DNA of 58,121 nt. Origin: Alistipes sp. GTDB taxonomy: Bacteria; Bacteroidota; Bacteroidia; Bacteroidales; Rikenellaceae. Location: assembly GCA_017465055.1 (NCBI GenBank), contig JAFTWZ010000024.1, forward strand, positions 1 to 58,121, written 5' to 3'. Made by a program: the position numbers and the translations under genes. Positions 44,771 to 52,824 of the stretch are shown one piece after another (position 1 is the first letter of the stretch; every line of letters begins with the position of its first letter). A model generated the notes under the pieces. That model had not been told where the DNA came from. It saw nothing but the letters and a program-made list of their open reading frames with translations, and ran no database searches.

Positions 44771-44966
44771 TGTTGCAACAAATAGTTAAATGTTAATCGT
44801 TCAACATTATCGCTGTGTCGACGCTACCATACTGCCACCCTCGACAATAATCCTTCGAGCACAAGAGATCTTATCCATAACGCAGAGGACTACCCCACCA
44901 TTAAAGCTAAGCCCCGAAGCTACTCAAAAATGCATCTTCACCCTATATAAGAGGTTGATACGGGCT
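44771..44966 (-). promoter_or_regulatory. Long rplS leader
   Basis: About 196 bases between the promoter and the rplS start. The minus strand contains possible stems such as gtagcttcggggcttagct and gtcgagggtggcag ... . There is no ORF I would trust. The length is unusual and could hold a ribosomal-protein autoregulatory structure; no known riboswitch motif was recognised. Confidence 0.4.
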
Positions 44967-44998
44967 GCAAAGGTATGCAAAAAATTTAATTCGGCAAA
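44967..44998 (-). promoter_or_regulatory. Predicted promoter of rplS
   Basis: Minus strand: TTTG (44995-44998), a 19-base spacer, TACCTTTGC (44967-44975). This is the best fit to the Bacteroidetes consensus in the window. Confidence 0.8.
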
Positions 44999-45003
44999 AA
45001 GAA

Positions 45004-46908
45004 TTATCGAAAAATGGAGTTGACGGGATTGTTTATACTACTTTTAGCACTCGTTGCCGGCACATAATCGCCATACAGCTCGACAAACTCCTCAGCAGCA
45101 GAGGTGTCGGCCTCGGTGTACTTAATAGGCTCGGAGATAAACAGCTCGCCGACAAAACCATTCTCATCCTCGGCCAAGCCACAGACCACATACTCATTGC
45201 CATAGGTGCAGAGTGCCCAGTCTGGTGACGAGGTATAGGAGTACTCGAGTAGGCTCTCGCGGATATCATCCTCGCTGTACTCTTCGACATAGTAGGCTGG
45301 GAAGATGTCGAAGTGGAGCGAGGGCGATGGCGTCTGGGTAACCACCTCGACCGATAGGAAGTAGTCGGCATAGCCAATAAATGACTGATAGTAGCTCTCT
45401 ATGGCTGCCACCTTCTGAAGGTCGTAGGCCGCGCAACGTACCTCCGTAATGGCATTCTCTCCCTCGCCATCCTCGGCCGTAGTGAACCTATATATAAATA
45501 GGTCGGTAGTCGCAGCACCTGCGTAGTAGCCATAGACGGCAATCACAAACTCCGTAGCTGGGGGCAGCTGGTCGATACGCTCCTCGTAGATGCCCGTAAG
45601 TTCCAACGGCGAATACTTCTCCACGATATACTCGAGCTGCTCCTGCTTATCGCCATCGGGAAGGTTCTTAGCATACATCATCACCGCCGTATACTGCTCG
45701 TCGGTCGAGGGCACAATACGCACATCTACCGAGCGCGGCATTATGTTGGAGAACTCAACCTCGAAGGTCATATCCGAGCGCTCGACAGTACCCGTCGAGA
45801 AGTACTCGACCTGAGGTTTCGACACCACCATAGGGACATTGCCATTGTCGCTTTCGATGGCATAGATAAGCGCCATATAGCGATGATTGGCATTGAGCGT
45901 CTTGCTAAAATTCGCCTCGCCCCTATAGCCAAGCTGTTGCATAATCTCCTCGGCGCTCATCTTCTCGAAGTAGTAGAGGTGGTCGGCGACATAGAAGAAG
46001 GCCTCGGCAACGGCGGTCTCTGCCTCGGAAGTAAACGCCAGGCCCTGCTCTATGTATCCCGCCTCGGTATCCTCGACAAGCTGCACAGCGTAGTAGCCAT
46101 CCCACGCCTCGGGCTTTACACTAAAGCTCACCTCGGGGCCTTCAGCCGTAATTGTGACGTCGAAGGCTATCTCTGCACGCTCAGGAAGGCGGCTCTCAAC
46201 GAGGATATACTCTACGTCGGTCACCGCTTCGTACCTATCCCCATAGGTATAGATGCCGTAGGCGTAGATAACATACTCCTTAGCTGGAGAGAGATCCTGC
46301 CAACGTTTTGATTGCTCGCCACAGAGCGCTAAGTTGCTCTGTTTTAGAAATTGTTCGAGCGTAGTATCACCCGTAATGTAGGTGTAGAAGTATGACTGGT
46401 CGGCAGCCACAAGCTCCTCGACACTTGTTATACCCATCCCCGTAAGGTAGCTCTTCTCGGCCATCATAACCACGTAGGGCATAGTCTCGTCGGCAGGAGT
46501 GATAAGCACCTGACACTCCGAATAGTCTATCTCGGCGAGCTCTAACGAGAGTCGTTTACCGCTATTAGCCTTCTGTGTTACGACCACTTGAGGCTCAACA
46601 TCGGTAGATATATGGCGTAGCGTAATAGTGGCTCTTCGCTCCGCGCCATCGTTGTTGGGCAAGGCTCTAAAGCTGATTGCGCCACTCTTCGTATTGTCGA
46701 TATCGGTTATCCACTCGGCATCACACACCGCTACGGCGTTCATCGCCGATTCGGTCTGCAGTGTGTAATAGATTGTGTAGTTGCCACCGATACCATCAAC
46801 CTCGATACTCTCCTGCTTTACGCTAAATGGCGACGATGGCTGAGTATCGTTATCGGTACACGCTAAGGCGCATACCGACAACATCACAAGGAGTAATACT
46901 CTACGCAT
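45004..46908 (-). CDS. BACON-domain lipoprotein, longer paralogue
   Basis: 634 residues. The lipobox ends in Cys17 (CALACTDN). BACON domain about 28-110 (FSVKQESIEVDGIGGNYTIYY ... CDAEWITDID ... ATITLRHI). Then three related modules of about 120-170 residues, each starting near an LxLAEIDYSECQV-type strand and ending with YVIYAYGIYTYGDRYE- or FVIAVYGYYAG-like strands. The shorter protein encoded just upstream has the same plan, so the two are paralogues from a tandem duplication; this one has extra C-terminal modules. Probably surface-exposed; function unknown. The gap to the upstream gene is 20 bases, indicating one operon. The 3' end ends very close to the rplS promoter region. Confidence 0.85.
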   Translation of the reverse strand: MRRVLLLVMLSVCALACTDNDTQPSSPFSVKQESIEVDGIGGNYTIYYTLQTESAMNAVAVCDAEWITDIDNTKSGAISFRALPNNDGAERRATITLRHISTDVEPQVVVTQKANSGKRLSLELAEIDYSECQVLITPADETMPYVVMMAEKSYLTGMGITSVEELVAADQSYFYTYITGDTTLEQFLKQSNLALCGEQSKRWQDLSPAKEYVIYAYGIYTYGDRYEAVTDVEYILVESRLPERAEIAFDVTITAEGPEVSFSVKPEAWDGYYAVQLVEDTEAGYIEQGLAFTSEAETAVAEAFFYVADHLYYFEKMSAEEIMQQLGYRGEANFSKTLNANHRYMALIYAIESDNGNVPMVVSKPQVEYFSTGTVERSDMTFEVEFSNIMPRSVDVRIVPSTDEQYTAVMMYAKNLPDGDKQEQLEYIVEKYSPLELTGIYEERIDQLPPATEFVIAVYGYYAGAATTDLFIYRFTTAEDGEGENAITEVRCAAYDLQKVAAIESYYQSFIGYADYFLSVEVVTQTPSPSLHFDIFPAYYVEEYSEDDIRESLLEYSYTSSPDWALCTYGNEYVVCGLAEDENGFVGELFISEPIKYTEADTSAAEEFVELYGDYVPATSAKSSINNPVNSIFR

Positions 46909-46928
46909 ACAATGACTCTATCACTCTA

Positions 46929-48068
46929 TTATATGTACACAATCGACGGTAGTGATCGCATCACAGGAATCTCGCCATCCTTTGACTCAACGGCAAATAC
47001 GATAATCATATACTTCTTACCAGCCTGTAGCTGCACATCGAGTGTGCGGAAGCCTGTATAGCAATTACCACGCAGGAACTGCTCGGCCGAGGCTCCGCCC
47101 TTCATTGCGTTACGTGCGTTGATGTAGAACTTATTCGCAAGACTCTTAATAGCGCCCTCGGTCATCTGCATACCAGGCTCGATATAGTGAAGCGAGTCGT
47201 CGGGAGCAATCTGCACGCTGTAGTACCCCGACCAATCGCCTGGATCGATGCTTATTGAGGCGGTATTGCCCGACATCTTACAGTTGATATTAAACGACAC
47301 GTCGTACATCTCGGGCATAGGGAGCTCTACGACGGTAGAGTGCATAGGCGTTGTCATCTCGTAGCTATTGCCCGAGAATGTGATTCCGTAGCTATATACG
47401 ACATATGTAGCGCCGGGCTGCATACCGACGAACTGACGCTGGGCATCGCCCGTATAGATAAGCTGTGGCGACACGCGTCCCATTAGCTCCTCCAAAGTCA
47501 TATTGTTACGCTGGGCAAGAGCCAAGTAGTTTGCCATCTCGGTATCGACAAAGGCCTGCTCCTGCGACACGCCCGACTGCTTAAAGTACTCGGCATCGAT
47601 GATATTGGCCATATATGGGCGATTCTTATCGAGCGGCTTATACTCTACCGTACAGCTCTTATACGTAACCTCAGAGACCTCGAACGAGAACTTATTAAGC
47701 ACCTGCTTATCCTGCAGCACGGTGACTTTAACCGCAGGGTCTAAGCCCGGATACTTGATTGTCACCATAGCCAAGCGCTCATCGTTGCTATCGCTCGGCT
47801 CGATATGGAGCACTATGGTCGATGAGGTGACCTCGGCAAGCGACACCCACGACTCGGTACTTGAAACCTCGAACTGTCCACCCTTGACAGGGTTTGATAG
47901 AGCGTAGTATAGCGGAATATCGCCACCTCCGCCATCAACATTTAGCGAATAGGTATCGAGAACCAATTTCGGAGGATTGTTTGGGTCAACGCCATCCTTC
48001 TGACATCCCGACACGAAGAGTGCCATAACACACACCATAAAGGTGCAAATCTTGCTTAATCTAAACAT
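46929..48068 (-). CDS. BACON-domain lipoprotein, shorter paralogue
   Basis: 379 residues from ATG 48068 (MFRLSKICTFMVCVMALFVSGC, Cys22). The open frame runs 23 codons further upstream to 48137, but these would cover the promoter and lack signal-peptide character. BACON domain about 35-120 (PKLVLDTYSLNVDGGGGDIPLYY ... SSTESWVSLAEVTSS ... MVTIKYPG). Two modules follow with FSFEVSEVTYKSCTVEYKPLD and YVVYSYGITFSGNSYE, matching the longer paralogue. No catalytic motif. First gene of a two-gene operon. Confidence 0.87.
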   Translation of the reverse strand: MFRLSKICTFMVCVMALFVSGCQKDGVDPNNPPKLVLDTYSLNVDGGGGDIPLYYALSNPVKGGQFEVSSTESWVSLAEVTSSTIVLHIEPSDSNDERLAMVTIKYPGLDPAVKVTVLQDKQVLNKFSFEVSEVTYKSCTVEYKPLDKNRPYMANIIDAEYFKQSGVSQEQAFVDTEMANYLALAQRNNMTLEELMGRVSPQLIYTGDAQRQFVGMQPGATYVVYSYGITFSGNSYEMTTPMHSTVVELPMPEMYDVSFNINCKMSGNTASISIDPGDWSGYYSVQIAPDDSLHYIEPGMQMTEGAIKSLANKFYINARNAMKGGASAEQFLRGNCYTGFRTLDVQLQAGKKYMIIVFAVESKDGEIPVMRSLPSIVYI

Positions 48069-48106
48069 ATTTAGTAACATTATTATAATGACGTGATTTA
48101 ATACGT

Positions 48107-48115
48107 GCAAAGGTA
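48107..48115 (-). promoter_or_regulatory. Predicted -7 box, promoter of the BACON lipoprotein pair
   Basis: The minus strand reads TACCTTTGC, 38 bases before the ATG at 48068. Confidence 0.65.
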
Positions 48116-48198
48116 GCGCATTTTTACTTATTAGCAATATTATCTACGTTTTTTTCACTTTCGCCGAGGCGCAGGTTGGCAATATCACAGAAAATGTA

Positions 48199-48206
48199 TA
48201 ATTTTG
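48199..48206 (+). promoter_or_regulatory. Predicted -7 box, promoter of the LuxE-like gene
   Basis: TAATTTTG at 48199-48206, 19 bases before the ATG at 48226. It is divergent from the BACON promoter, about 85 bases apart. Confidence 0.5.
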
Positions 48207-48225
48207 TCTACGTTAACAATCGATT

Positions 48226-49194
48226 ATGTTGAATATAGATACTATACTTTCAATCGACAACGACAAGGAGTTCGAGCGCATAGCCATAGAGCTCTTTCGC
48301 CATCAGGCCGAGCGTTGTGCCCCCTACGGCCGATATATCGAGCTCTTGGGCATCGACCCTCGCGAGGTAGATACCATAGAGGCGATACCCTTTTTGCCTA
48401 TCGAGCTATTCAAGAGCGAGGATGTATACTCGGCCGACACCACACCCGAGGTGGTCTTCACCTCGAGCAACACGGGCTCGACGGTAGCCTCACGACATAT
48501 GATGGCCTCATTGGAGGACTACCGCAAGTGCTTTACAAAGTGCTTTACGGAGTTCTACGGCACGCCCGAGAAATGGAGCATATATGGATTGCTGCCGAGC
48601 TACTTAGAGCGCGAAGGCTCATCGCTGGTATATATGACCGACAGGCTTATCGCAGCGTGTGGCTCGGGAGGCTTCTACTTAGACGACTACGAGCGACTCC
48701 TGGCCGATATGGAGCGCGACCCCAAGCCTAAGATTCTGCTCGGCGTGAGCTACGCGCTATGGGACCTTGCCGAGCGCTATGCCCCCAAGTTAAGCAACAC
48801 CATAGTTATGGAGACTGGCGGTATGAAGGGGCGCCGCAAGGAGATATCCAAGAGCGAGCTGCACGACATACTATGTCGAGGCTTCGGCGTCGAGCAGATA
48901 CACTCCGAGTACGGTATGGCAGAACTCACCTCGCAGGCCTACTCCTCAGGTGGCGGTATCTTCCGCACACCGCGGTGGATGCGCGTCGTGGTGCGCGACG
49001 TAAACGACCCCTTTGACCACCACCCCGAAGCGATGCGCGGAGGTATCGACATCATAGACCTGGCCAACCTATCGTCGTGCGCCTTTATCCAGACACAGGA
49101 CGTAGGACGCATAGTGGACGATGGTTGTTTTATGATTGATGGGCGTATAGCTGGCAGCGACATTAGAGGCTGCAACCTACTTGTACACAAATAG
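48226..49194 (+). CDS. LuxE-family acyl-protein synthetase-like protein
   Basis: 322 residues. Segments FLPIELFKSEDVYSADTTPE, VFTSSNTGSTVASRHMM (phosphate-binding loop of the ANL/LuxE type), LGVSYALWDLAE, METGGMKGRRKEISKSELH and EYGMAELTSQAYS match LuxE/acyl-protein synthetase. It likely activates a carboxylic acid as an acyl-adenylate. In Bacteroidetes these genes are found next to surface-glycan or acyl-transfer genes. It precedes the LicD-GT2 gene by 11 bases, so the two may modify the same glycan. Confidence 0.85.
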   Translation: MLNIDTILSIDNDKEFERIAIELFRHQAERCAPYGRYIELLGIDPREVDTIEAIPFLPIELFKSEDVYSADTTPEVVFTSSNTGSTVASRHMMASLEDYRKCFTKCFTEFYGTPEKWSIYGLLPSYLEREGSSLVYMTDRLIAACGSGGFYLDDYERLLADMERDPKPKILLGVSYALWDLAERYAPKLSNTIVMETGGMKGRRKEISKSELHDILCRGFGVEQIHSEYGMAELTSQAYSSGGGIFRTPRWMRVVVRDVNDPFDHHPEAMRGGIDIIDLANLSSCAFIQTQDVGRIVDDGCFMIDGRIAGSDIRGCNLLVHK

Positions 49195-49205
49195 ATGCGA
49201 CTTAA

Positions 49206-50993
49206 ATGAAATATAATAGTGCCCTACTGCGAAGACTACACGTCGAGCTTATAGATATACTCCGCGAGGTTATACGCGTATGCGACAAGGCTGGCATCCC
49301 CTACTTTGTTCAGGGAGGCACGGCCATAGGTGTACACTTCTTCGAGGATATAGTTCCCTGGGACGACGACATCGACCTCGGTATGACACGTCCGAACTAC
49401 GAGCGTTTCCTACGCGAAGCGCCAGCGCTGCTCGGCGAGGAGTATGTGCTACAGGAGTTTAACACCGAACCCAACACCCCCTTCTACTTCGCTAAGGTGC
49501 GCAAGCGAGGCACTCGTTTTGTCGAGAGCGAGTGGGTGGGCCTTAACATAGAGGACGGCATATATATCGACATCTTCCCCTATGACCTTATCCCCGACAA
49601 CGAGAGGCTACGTCGTCGCCAACGGGCAAAGGTAGGCTTCTGGGTCAACTGCTTTATAGCCAAGAGTGTGTGGATATGGCCCTGGTTAGGGAAGGCGAAT
49701 AATGGCACGGCTAAGCCCAAGAGTCTTCTCTCGTGCGCAGCACTTAGGATTGTCTCGGCGCTGATCTCTAAAAAGGCGATATACGAGCGCCTGCAGCGCG
49801 AACTTACGCGCTACAACAACACCTCAGCCTCATACTACAACATCGTGCGTATGCCTAAGGATATGATTCGCAAGGAGGCTATCGAGCACCTCGAGGAGCG
49901 ACAGTTTGGCGGCATCAGAGTTATGGCACCCAGCGACTTAGAGAGCTACCTGCGTAGCCACTATGGCGATATACAGAAGTGGCTACCCGAGGATAAGCGC
50001 CTCAACCACGCCCCCGAGATTCTCAGTTTTCGAAGTCGACTTACCACCAACGAGTCGCAACGCATCTCGGTCGTGATACCGCTCTACAACAAGGCCGCGG
50101 AGGTGGAGCGTTGCCTTCGCTCGGTCGTCGCGCAGAGCATAGCGCCTGGCGAGGTTATCATCGTCGACGATGGCTCGACAGACGACTCTCGACAGATATG
50201 TGAACGCATAATTGCGGAGCACCCCGAAGCCAACATACGCCTTATCACACAACCAAATAGCGGAGTCAGCGCGGCCCGCAACCGAGGCATAAGCGCGGCA
50301 CGTGGCGAGTATATCGCTCTGCTCGATGCCGACGACTACTACACCTCGGGGTACATCGCCGAGATATGCCGACTTATGGAGTATTATCCCAATGCAGACG
50401 CCTACTCCACGGCCTTCGACATCGTAGAGGGTACCAAGCGTACCGCGGCACGCACGCCACGCCACGAGGGGTATTTCCGCCCCGACATCGAGGCTCTCGA
50501 TCGCCGCTACGGCATCATCCCCTCGACCGCAACCCTGCGTCGCGACACGATACTTACTCTCGGAGGCTTCCCCGAGGGTATGCGTCTCGGCGAGGATCAG
50601 TGGCTCTGGATACGTATGATGCAGGAGGGCTGCACCTTCTGCTTCTCGCCTATGTCGCTGGTGCGCTACTCGAAGCAGGCCTCGAATCGCTCGGCCGCGA
50701 TATACCGCACCGAGGAGTCGGAGCACACCATTGCCGAGCTATACACCGCCGACCAGATGCCGACGCTCAACGAGTATATCGCTCGCGTGGGCATAGGCAA
50801 GGCCATCACTCAGTGCGTGCGCGGAGGTACGGAGGATGCACAAAAGGCTATCGAGACCTTCAGCTATACGCGCTCGTCACGCAGTCAGCTACGCCGCCTC
50901 CGCATCCTCAACTCGCTACCCGCAGGCCTGCGCCCCGTGGTCGATAGCATCTACTCGTCGCTGGCGTGGTTGCTTATGCGCCGAGGGTTGTAG
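49206..50993 (+). CDS. Fusion of LicD-type transferase and GT2 glycosyltransferase
   Basis: 595 residues. Residues 1 to about 275 are a LicD-family nucleotidyltransferase-fold domain: GIPYFVQGGTAIG and VPWDDDIDLGM (the metal-binding DDD-ID). LicD proteins attach phosphocholine or similar phospho-groups to glycans. Residues about 287-500 are a GT2 domain: RISVVIPLYNKAAEVERCLRSV, IIVDDGSTDDS (321-324 DDGS), NSGVSAARNRGI, and ALLDADDYY with DAD at 374-376; the GEDQWLWIRM segment fits the acceptor-site ED. The two domains would let one protein add a sugar and decorate it. Active-site residues are intact in both halves. It follows the LuxE-like gene by 11 bases. Confidence 0.9.
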   Translation: MKYNSALLRRLHVELIDILREVIRVCDKAGIPYFVQGGTAIGVHFFEDIVPWDDDIDLGMTRPNYERFLREAPALLGEEYVLQEFNTEPNTPFYFAKVRKRGTRFVESEWVGLNIEDGIYIDIFPYDLIPDNERLRRRQRAKVGFWVNCFIAKSVWIWPWLGKANNGTAKPKSLLSCAALRIVSALISKKAIYERLQRELTRYNNTSASYYNIVRMPKDMIRKEAIEHLEERQFGGIRVMAPSDLESYLRSHYGDIQKWLPEDKRLNHAPEILSFRSRLTTNESQRISVVIPLYNKAAEVERCLRSVVAQSIAPGEVIIVDDGSTDDSRQICERIIAEHPEANIRLITQPNSGVSAARNRGISAARGEYIALLDADDYYTSGYIAEICRLMEYYPNADAYSTAFDIVEGTKRTAARTPRHEGYFRPDIEALDRRYGIIPSTATLRRDTILTLGGFPEGMRLGEDQWLWIRMMQEGCTFCFSPMSLVRYSKQASNRSAAIYRTEESEHTIAELYTADQMPTLNEYIARVGIGKAITQCVRGGTEDAQKAIETFSYTRSSRSQLRRLRILNSLPAGLRPVVDSIYSSLAWLLMRRGL

Positions 50994-51036
50994 GGTGCTG
51001 TCGAAGCCACAAGGAGCTTGCGCGTGGAGGCTTTCA

Positions 51037-51080
51037 GGGAGGTGTCAGGGAGGTGTCAGGGAGGTGTCAGGGAGTTTTCA
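51037..51080. repeat. 12-bp tandem repeat
   Basis: gaggtgtcaggg three times in a row (about 51040-51075), flanked by partial units (tttcaggg, gagttttcag). Confidence 0.8.
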
Positions 51081-51084
51081 GAGA

Positions 51085-51136
51085 AACAGCAAGGTTTGTG
51101 CTGTTGTGGCGTTGTCGCTTACGCGTATATTTTTTT
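51085..51136. repeat. gtttgtg...gttgtcgctt segment, shared with family e mosaics
   Basis: caaggtttgtgctgttgtgg, then cgttgtcgcttacgcg, a relative of gtgcggctacagcgttgtcgct at 36540, 36745, 44035 and 44085. Confidence 0.55.
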
Positions 51137-51281
51137 AGAGACCACAGAGACCACAGAGACGCAGGGACAACAGAGACGCAGGGACAACAGAGAAAGATGA
51201 TAGCCGACTTCGTTGTTGTCTCTCTCGTCCCTGTTGTCTCTTCTATCTCTGTTGTCTCTGCGTCTCCTTAATCTCCCTTTA
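51137..51281. repeat. Inverted 9-bp microsatellite hairpin, family b, copy 4
   Basis: The left arm is agagaccac/agagaccac/agagacgca/gggacaac; the core gatgatagccgacttcgttg is at 51196; the right arm is gtctctctc/gtccctgtt/gtctcttct/atctctgtt/gtctctgcg. It then runs into a family e hairpin (cctttagcaccgcaggtgca, about 51285). Confidence 0.85.
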
Positions 51282-51360
51282 GCACCGCAGGTGCACCCCA
51301 CCCCTTAACTCCTCAATGCCAAACAAAATTGCTAATTGCTATTATTTTTCGCCTCGCCTA

Positions 51361-51390
51361 TTGTATGTTGCACAACTTTTTGTATATTTG
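51361..51390 (+). promoter_or_regulatory. Predicted promoter of pdxA
   Basis: TTG at 51361-51363, a 19-base spacer, TATATTTG at 51383-51390. The ATG is at 51412. Confidence 0.65.
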
Positions 51391-51411
51391 TAGGTTGAAA
51401 TCAACAAAACT

Positions 51412-52503
51412 ATGAGCAATAGACTAAAAATAGGCATCTCGCAGGGCGATACCAACGGTGTCGGCTGGGAGATTATACTCAAGATATTCTCGGATAGCCG
51501 CCTTACGGAGCTATTCACACCCGTAATCTACGGCTCGCAGGCCGCAGCCACGTATTACGAGCGCACGCTTAAGGATTACGAGAAGGTTAAGTTCAACGTT
51601 GTAGAGTCAGCACAGAGAGCGCAAAATGGCCGCGTAAACCTCATAGAGTGTGGCGATAAGGAGCTGTCGATAACACCTGGCAAGCCATCGAAGGCTGGTG
51701 GCGAGGCTGCCGCTGCGGCACTACGTCGCGCCGTGGAGGACCTCAAGGCTAAGAACATCGACGCCTTAGTGACCGCTCCTATAGACAAGGAGATGATTCA
51801 GAGCGACGACTTTAGGTTCACGGGACACACCGAGCTTTTGGCCGATACGCTCGGTGGCACACCTCTGATGATTATGACCTCGGAGCTTATGCGTGTAGGC
51901 CTTGTGACCATCCACGTGCCCGTATCGCAGGTTACCGAGCGGCTATCGCGCGAGCTTATCGCGGAGCGCATAGAGCAGATTAACGACTCGATACGCAAGG
52001 ACTTTGGTGTTGTGCGTCCACGCATCGCCGTATTGGCCCTCAACCCCCACGCAGGAGATGGAGGTCTTCTGGGCACAGAAGAGTCGGAGATTATAAAGCC
52101 AGCGATTGTCGAGGCCTACGAGCGCGAGATTCTCGCCTTTGGTCCCTTCGCTGCCGACGGCTTCTTCGCCTCAGGACAGTTCAAGAACTACGACGCCATA
52201 CTGGCTATGTACCACGACCAGGGTCTTGCGCCATTCAAGACGCTTACGCCCAATGGCGTTAACTTCACCGCCTCGCTTTCGGAGGTGCGCACCTCGCCCG
52301 ATCACGGCGTAGCCTACGACATCGCAGGTCAGGGCATAGCCGACGAGCAGTCGATGCGCAACGCCATATACGAGGCTATCGACATCGTGCGCCGCCGTCG
52401 TGAATATGCCAAGTGGAGCGCACACCCCCTCGAGCACTTCGAGCGTGAGAAGGACCGCGATATATCGGTTAAGGAGCTTCCCGAGACCGAGCATAACGAC
52501 TAA
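51412..52503 (+). CDS. pdxA: 4-hydroxythreonine-4-phosphate dehydrogenase PdxA
   Basis: 363 residues. N-terminal GISQGDTNGVGWEII, then metal-binding His139 in FTGHTELL, His213 in NPHAGDGG and His268 in YHDQGLAPFKTL. The enzyme oxidises 4-phosphohydroxy-threonine with NAD in the DXP-dependent pyridoxal phosphate pathway. Length fits the Bacteroidetes form (slightly longer than E. coli's 329 residues). It is followed 11 bases later by a small membrane protein. Confidence 0.95.
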   Translation: MSNRLKIGISQGDTNGVGWEIILKIFSDSRLTELFTPVIYGSQAAATYYERTLKDYEKVKFNVVESAQRAQNGRVNLIECGDKELSITPGKPSKAGGEAAAAALRRAVEDLKAKNIDALVTAPIDKEMIQSDDFRFTGHTELLADTLGGTPLMIMTSELMRVGLVTIHVPVSQVTERLSRELIAERIEQINDSIRKDFGVVRPRIAVLALNPHAGDGGLLGTEESEIIKPAIVEAYEREILAFGPFAADGFFASGQFKNYDAILAMYHDQGLAPFKTLTPNGVNFTASLSEVRTSPDHGVAYDIAGQGIADEQSMRNAIYEAIDIVRRRREYAKWSAHPLEHFEREKDRDISVKELPETEHND

Positions 52504-52514
52504 CTTGTACGGCT

Positions 52515-52718
52515 ATGAGTGGCAAGACAAGAGTCATTATAAGCATAGTGATAAGCGCCGTACTGCTGGGTATGGTTGTGTCGTACCTTATACGCGCACA
52601 GATACCCTCGGAGCCTTTCGACTGGGTGATGTGGATAGCAATGGTGGTGTTCGGCATATCGGCGATATTACGCATAGCGCATCTTGCCAAGCTGCTTAAG
52701 AGCAGCGAAGAGGAGTAA
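52515..52718 (+). CDS. Small two-helix membrane protein
   Basis: 67 residues. Two membrane helices, VIISIVISAVLLGMVVSYLI and VMWIAMVVFGISAILRIA, with a short IPSEPFDW turn and a charged tail (KLLKSSEEE). No known domain. The gap to pdxA is 11 bases, so it is probably translated from the same message. Small proteins of this kind are seen next to pdxA in Bacteroidales but the function is unknown. Confidence 0.75.
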   Translation: MSGKTRVIISIVISAVLLGMVVSYLIRAQIPSEPFDWVMWIAMVVFGISAILRIAHLAKLLKSSEEE

Positions 52719-52824
52719 AACGCTGAAGAGAAGATACAAGGAGTGCAGCTGAGTAGTAATCCGTCTCGTTATTGTGGAGCTACGAAGGCACTCAAAACAT
52801 AAACATTTAAAACACTACAAAATT

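Noticed and set aside
44790-45023. 77-residue plus-strand ORF opposite the rplS leader
   Set aside because: It runs antisense through the rplS promoter and leader, has no promoter of its own, and has no recognisable domain.
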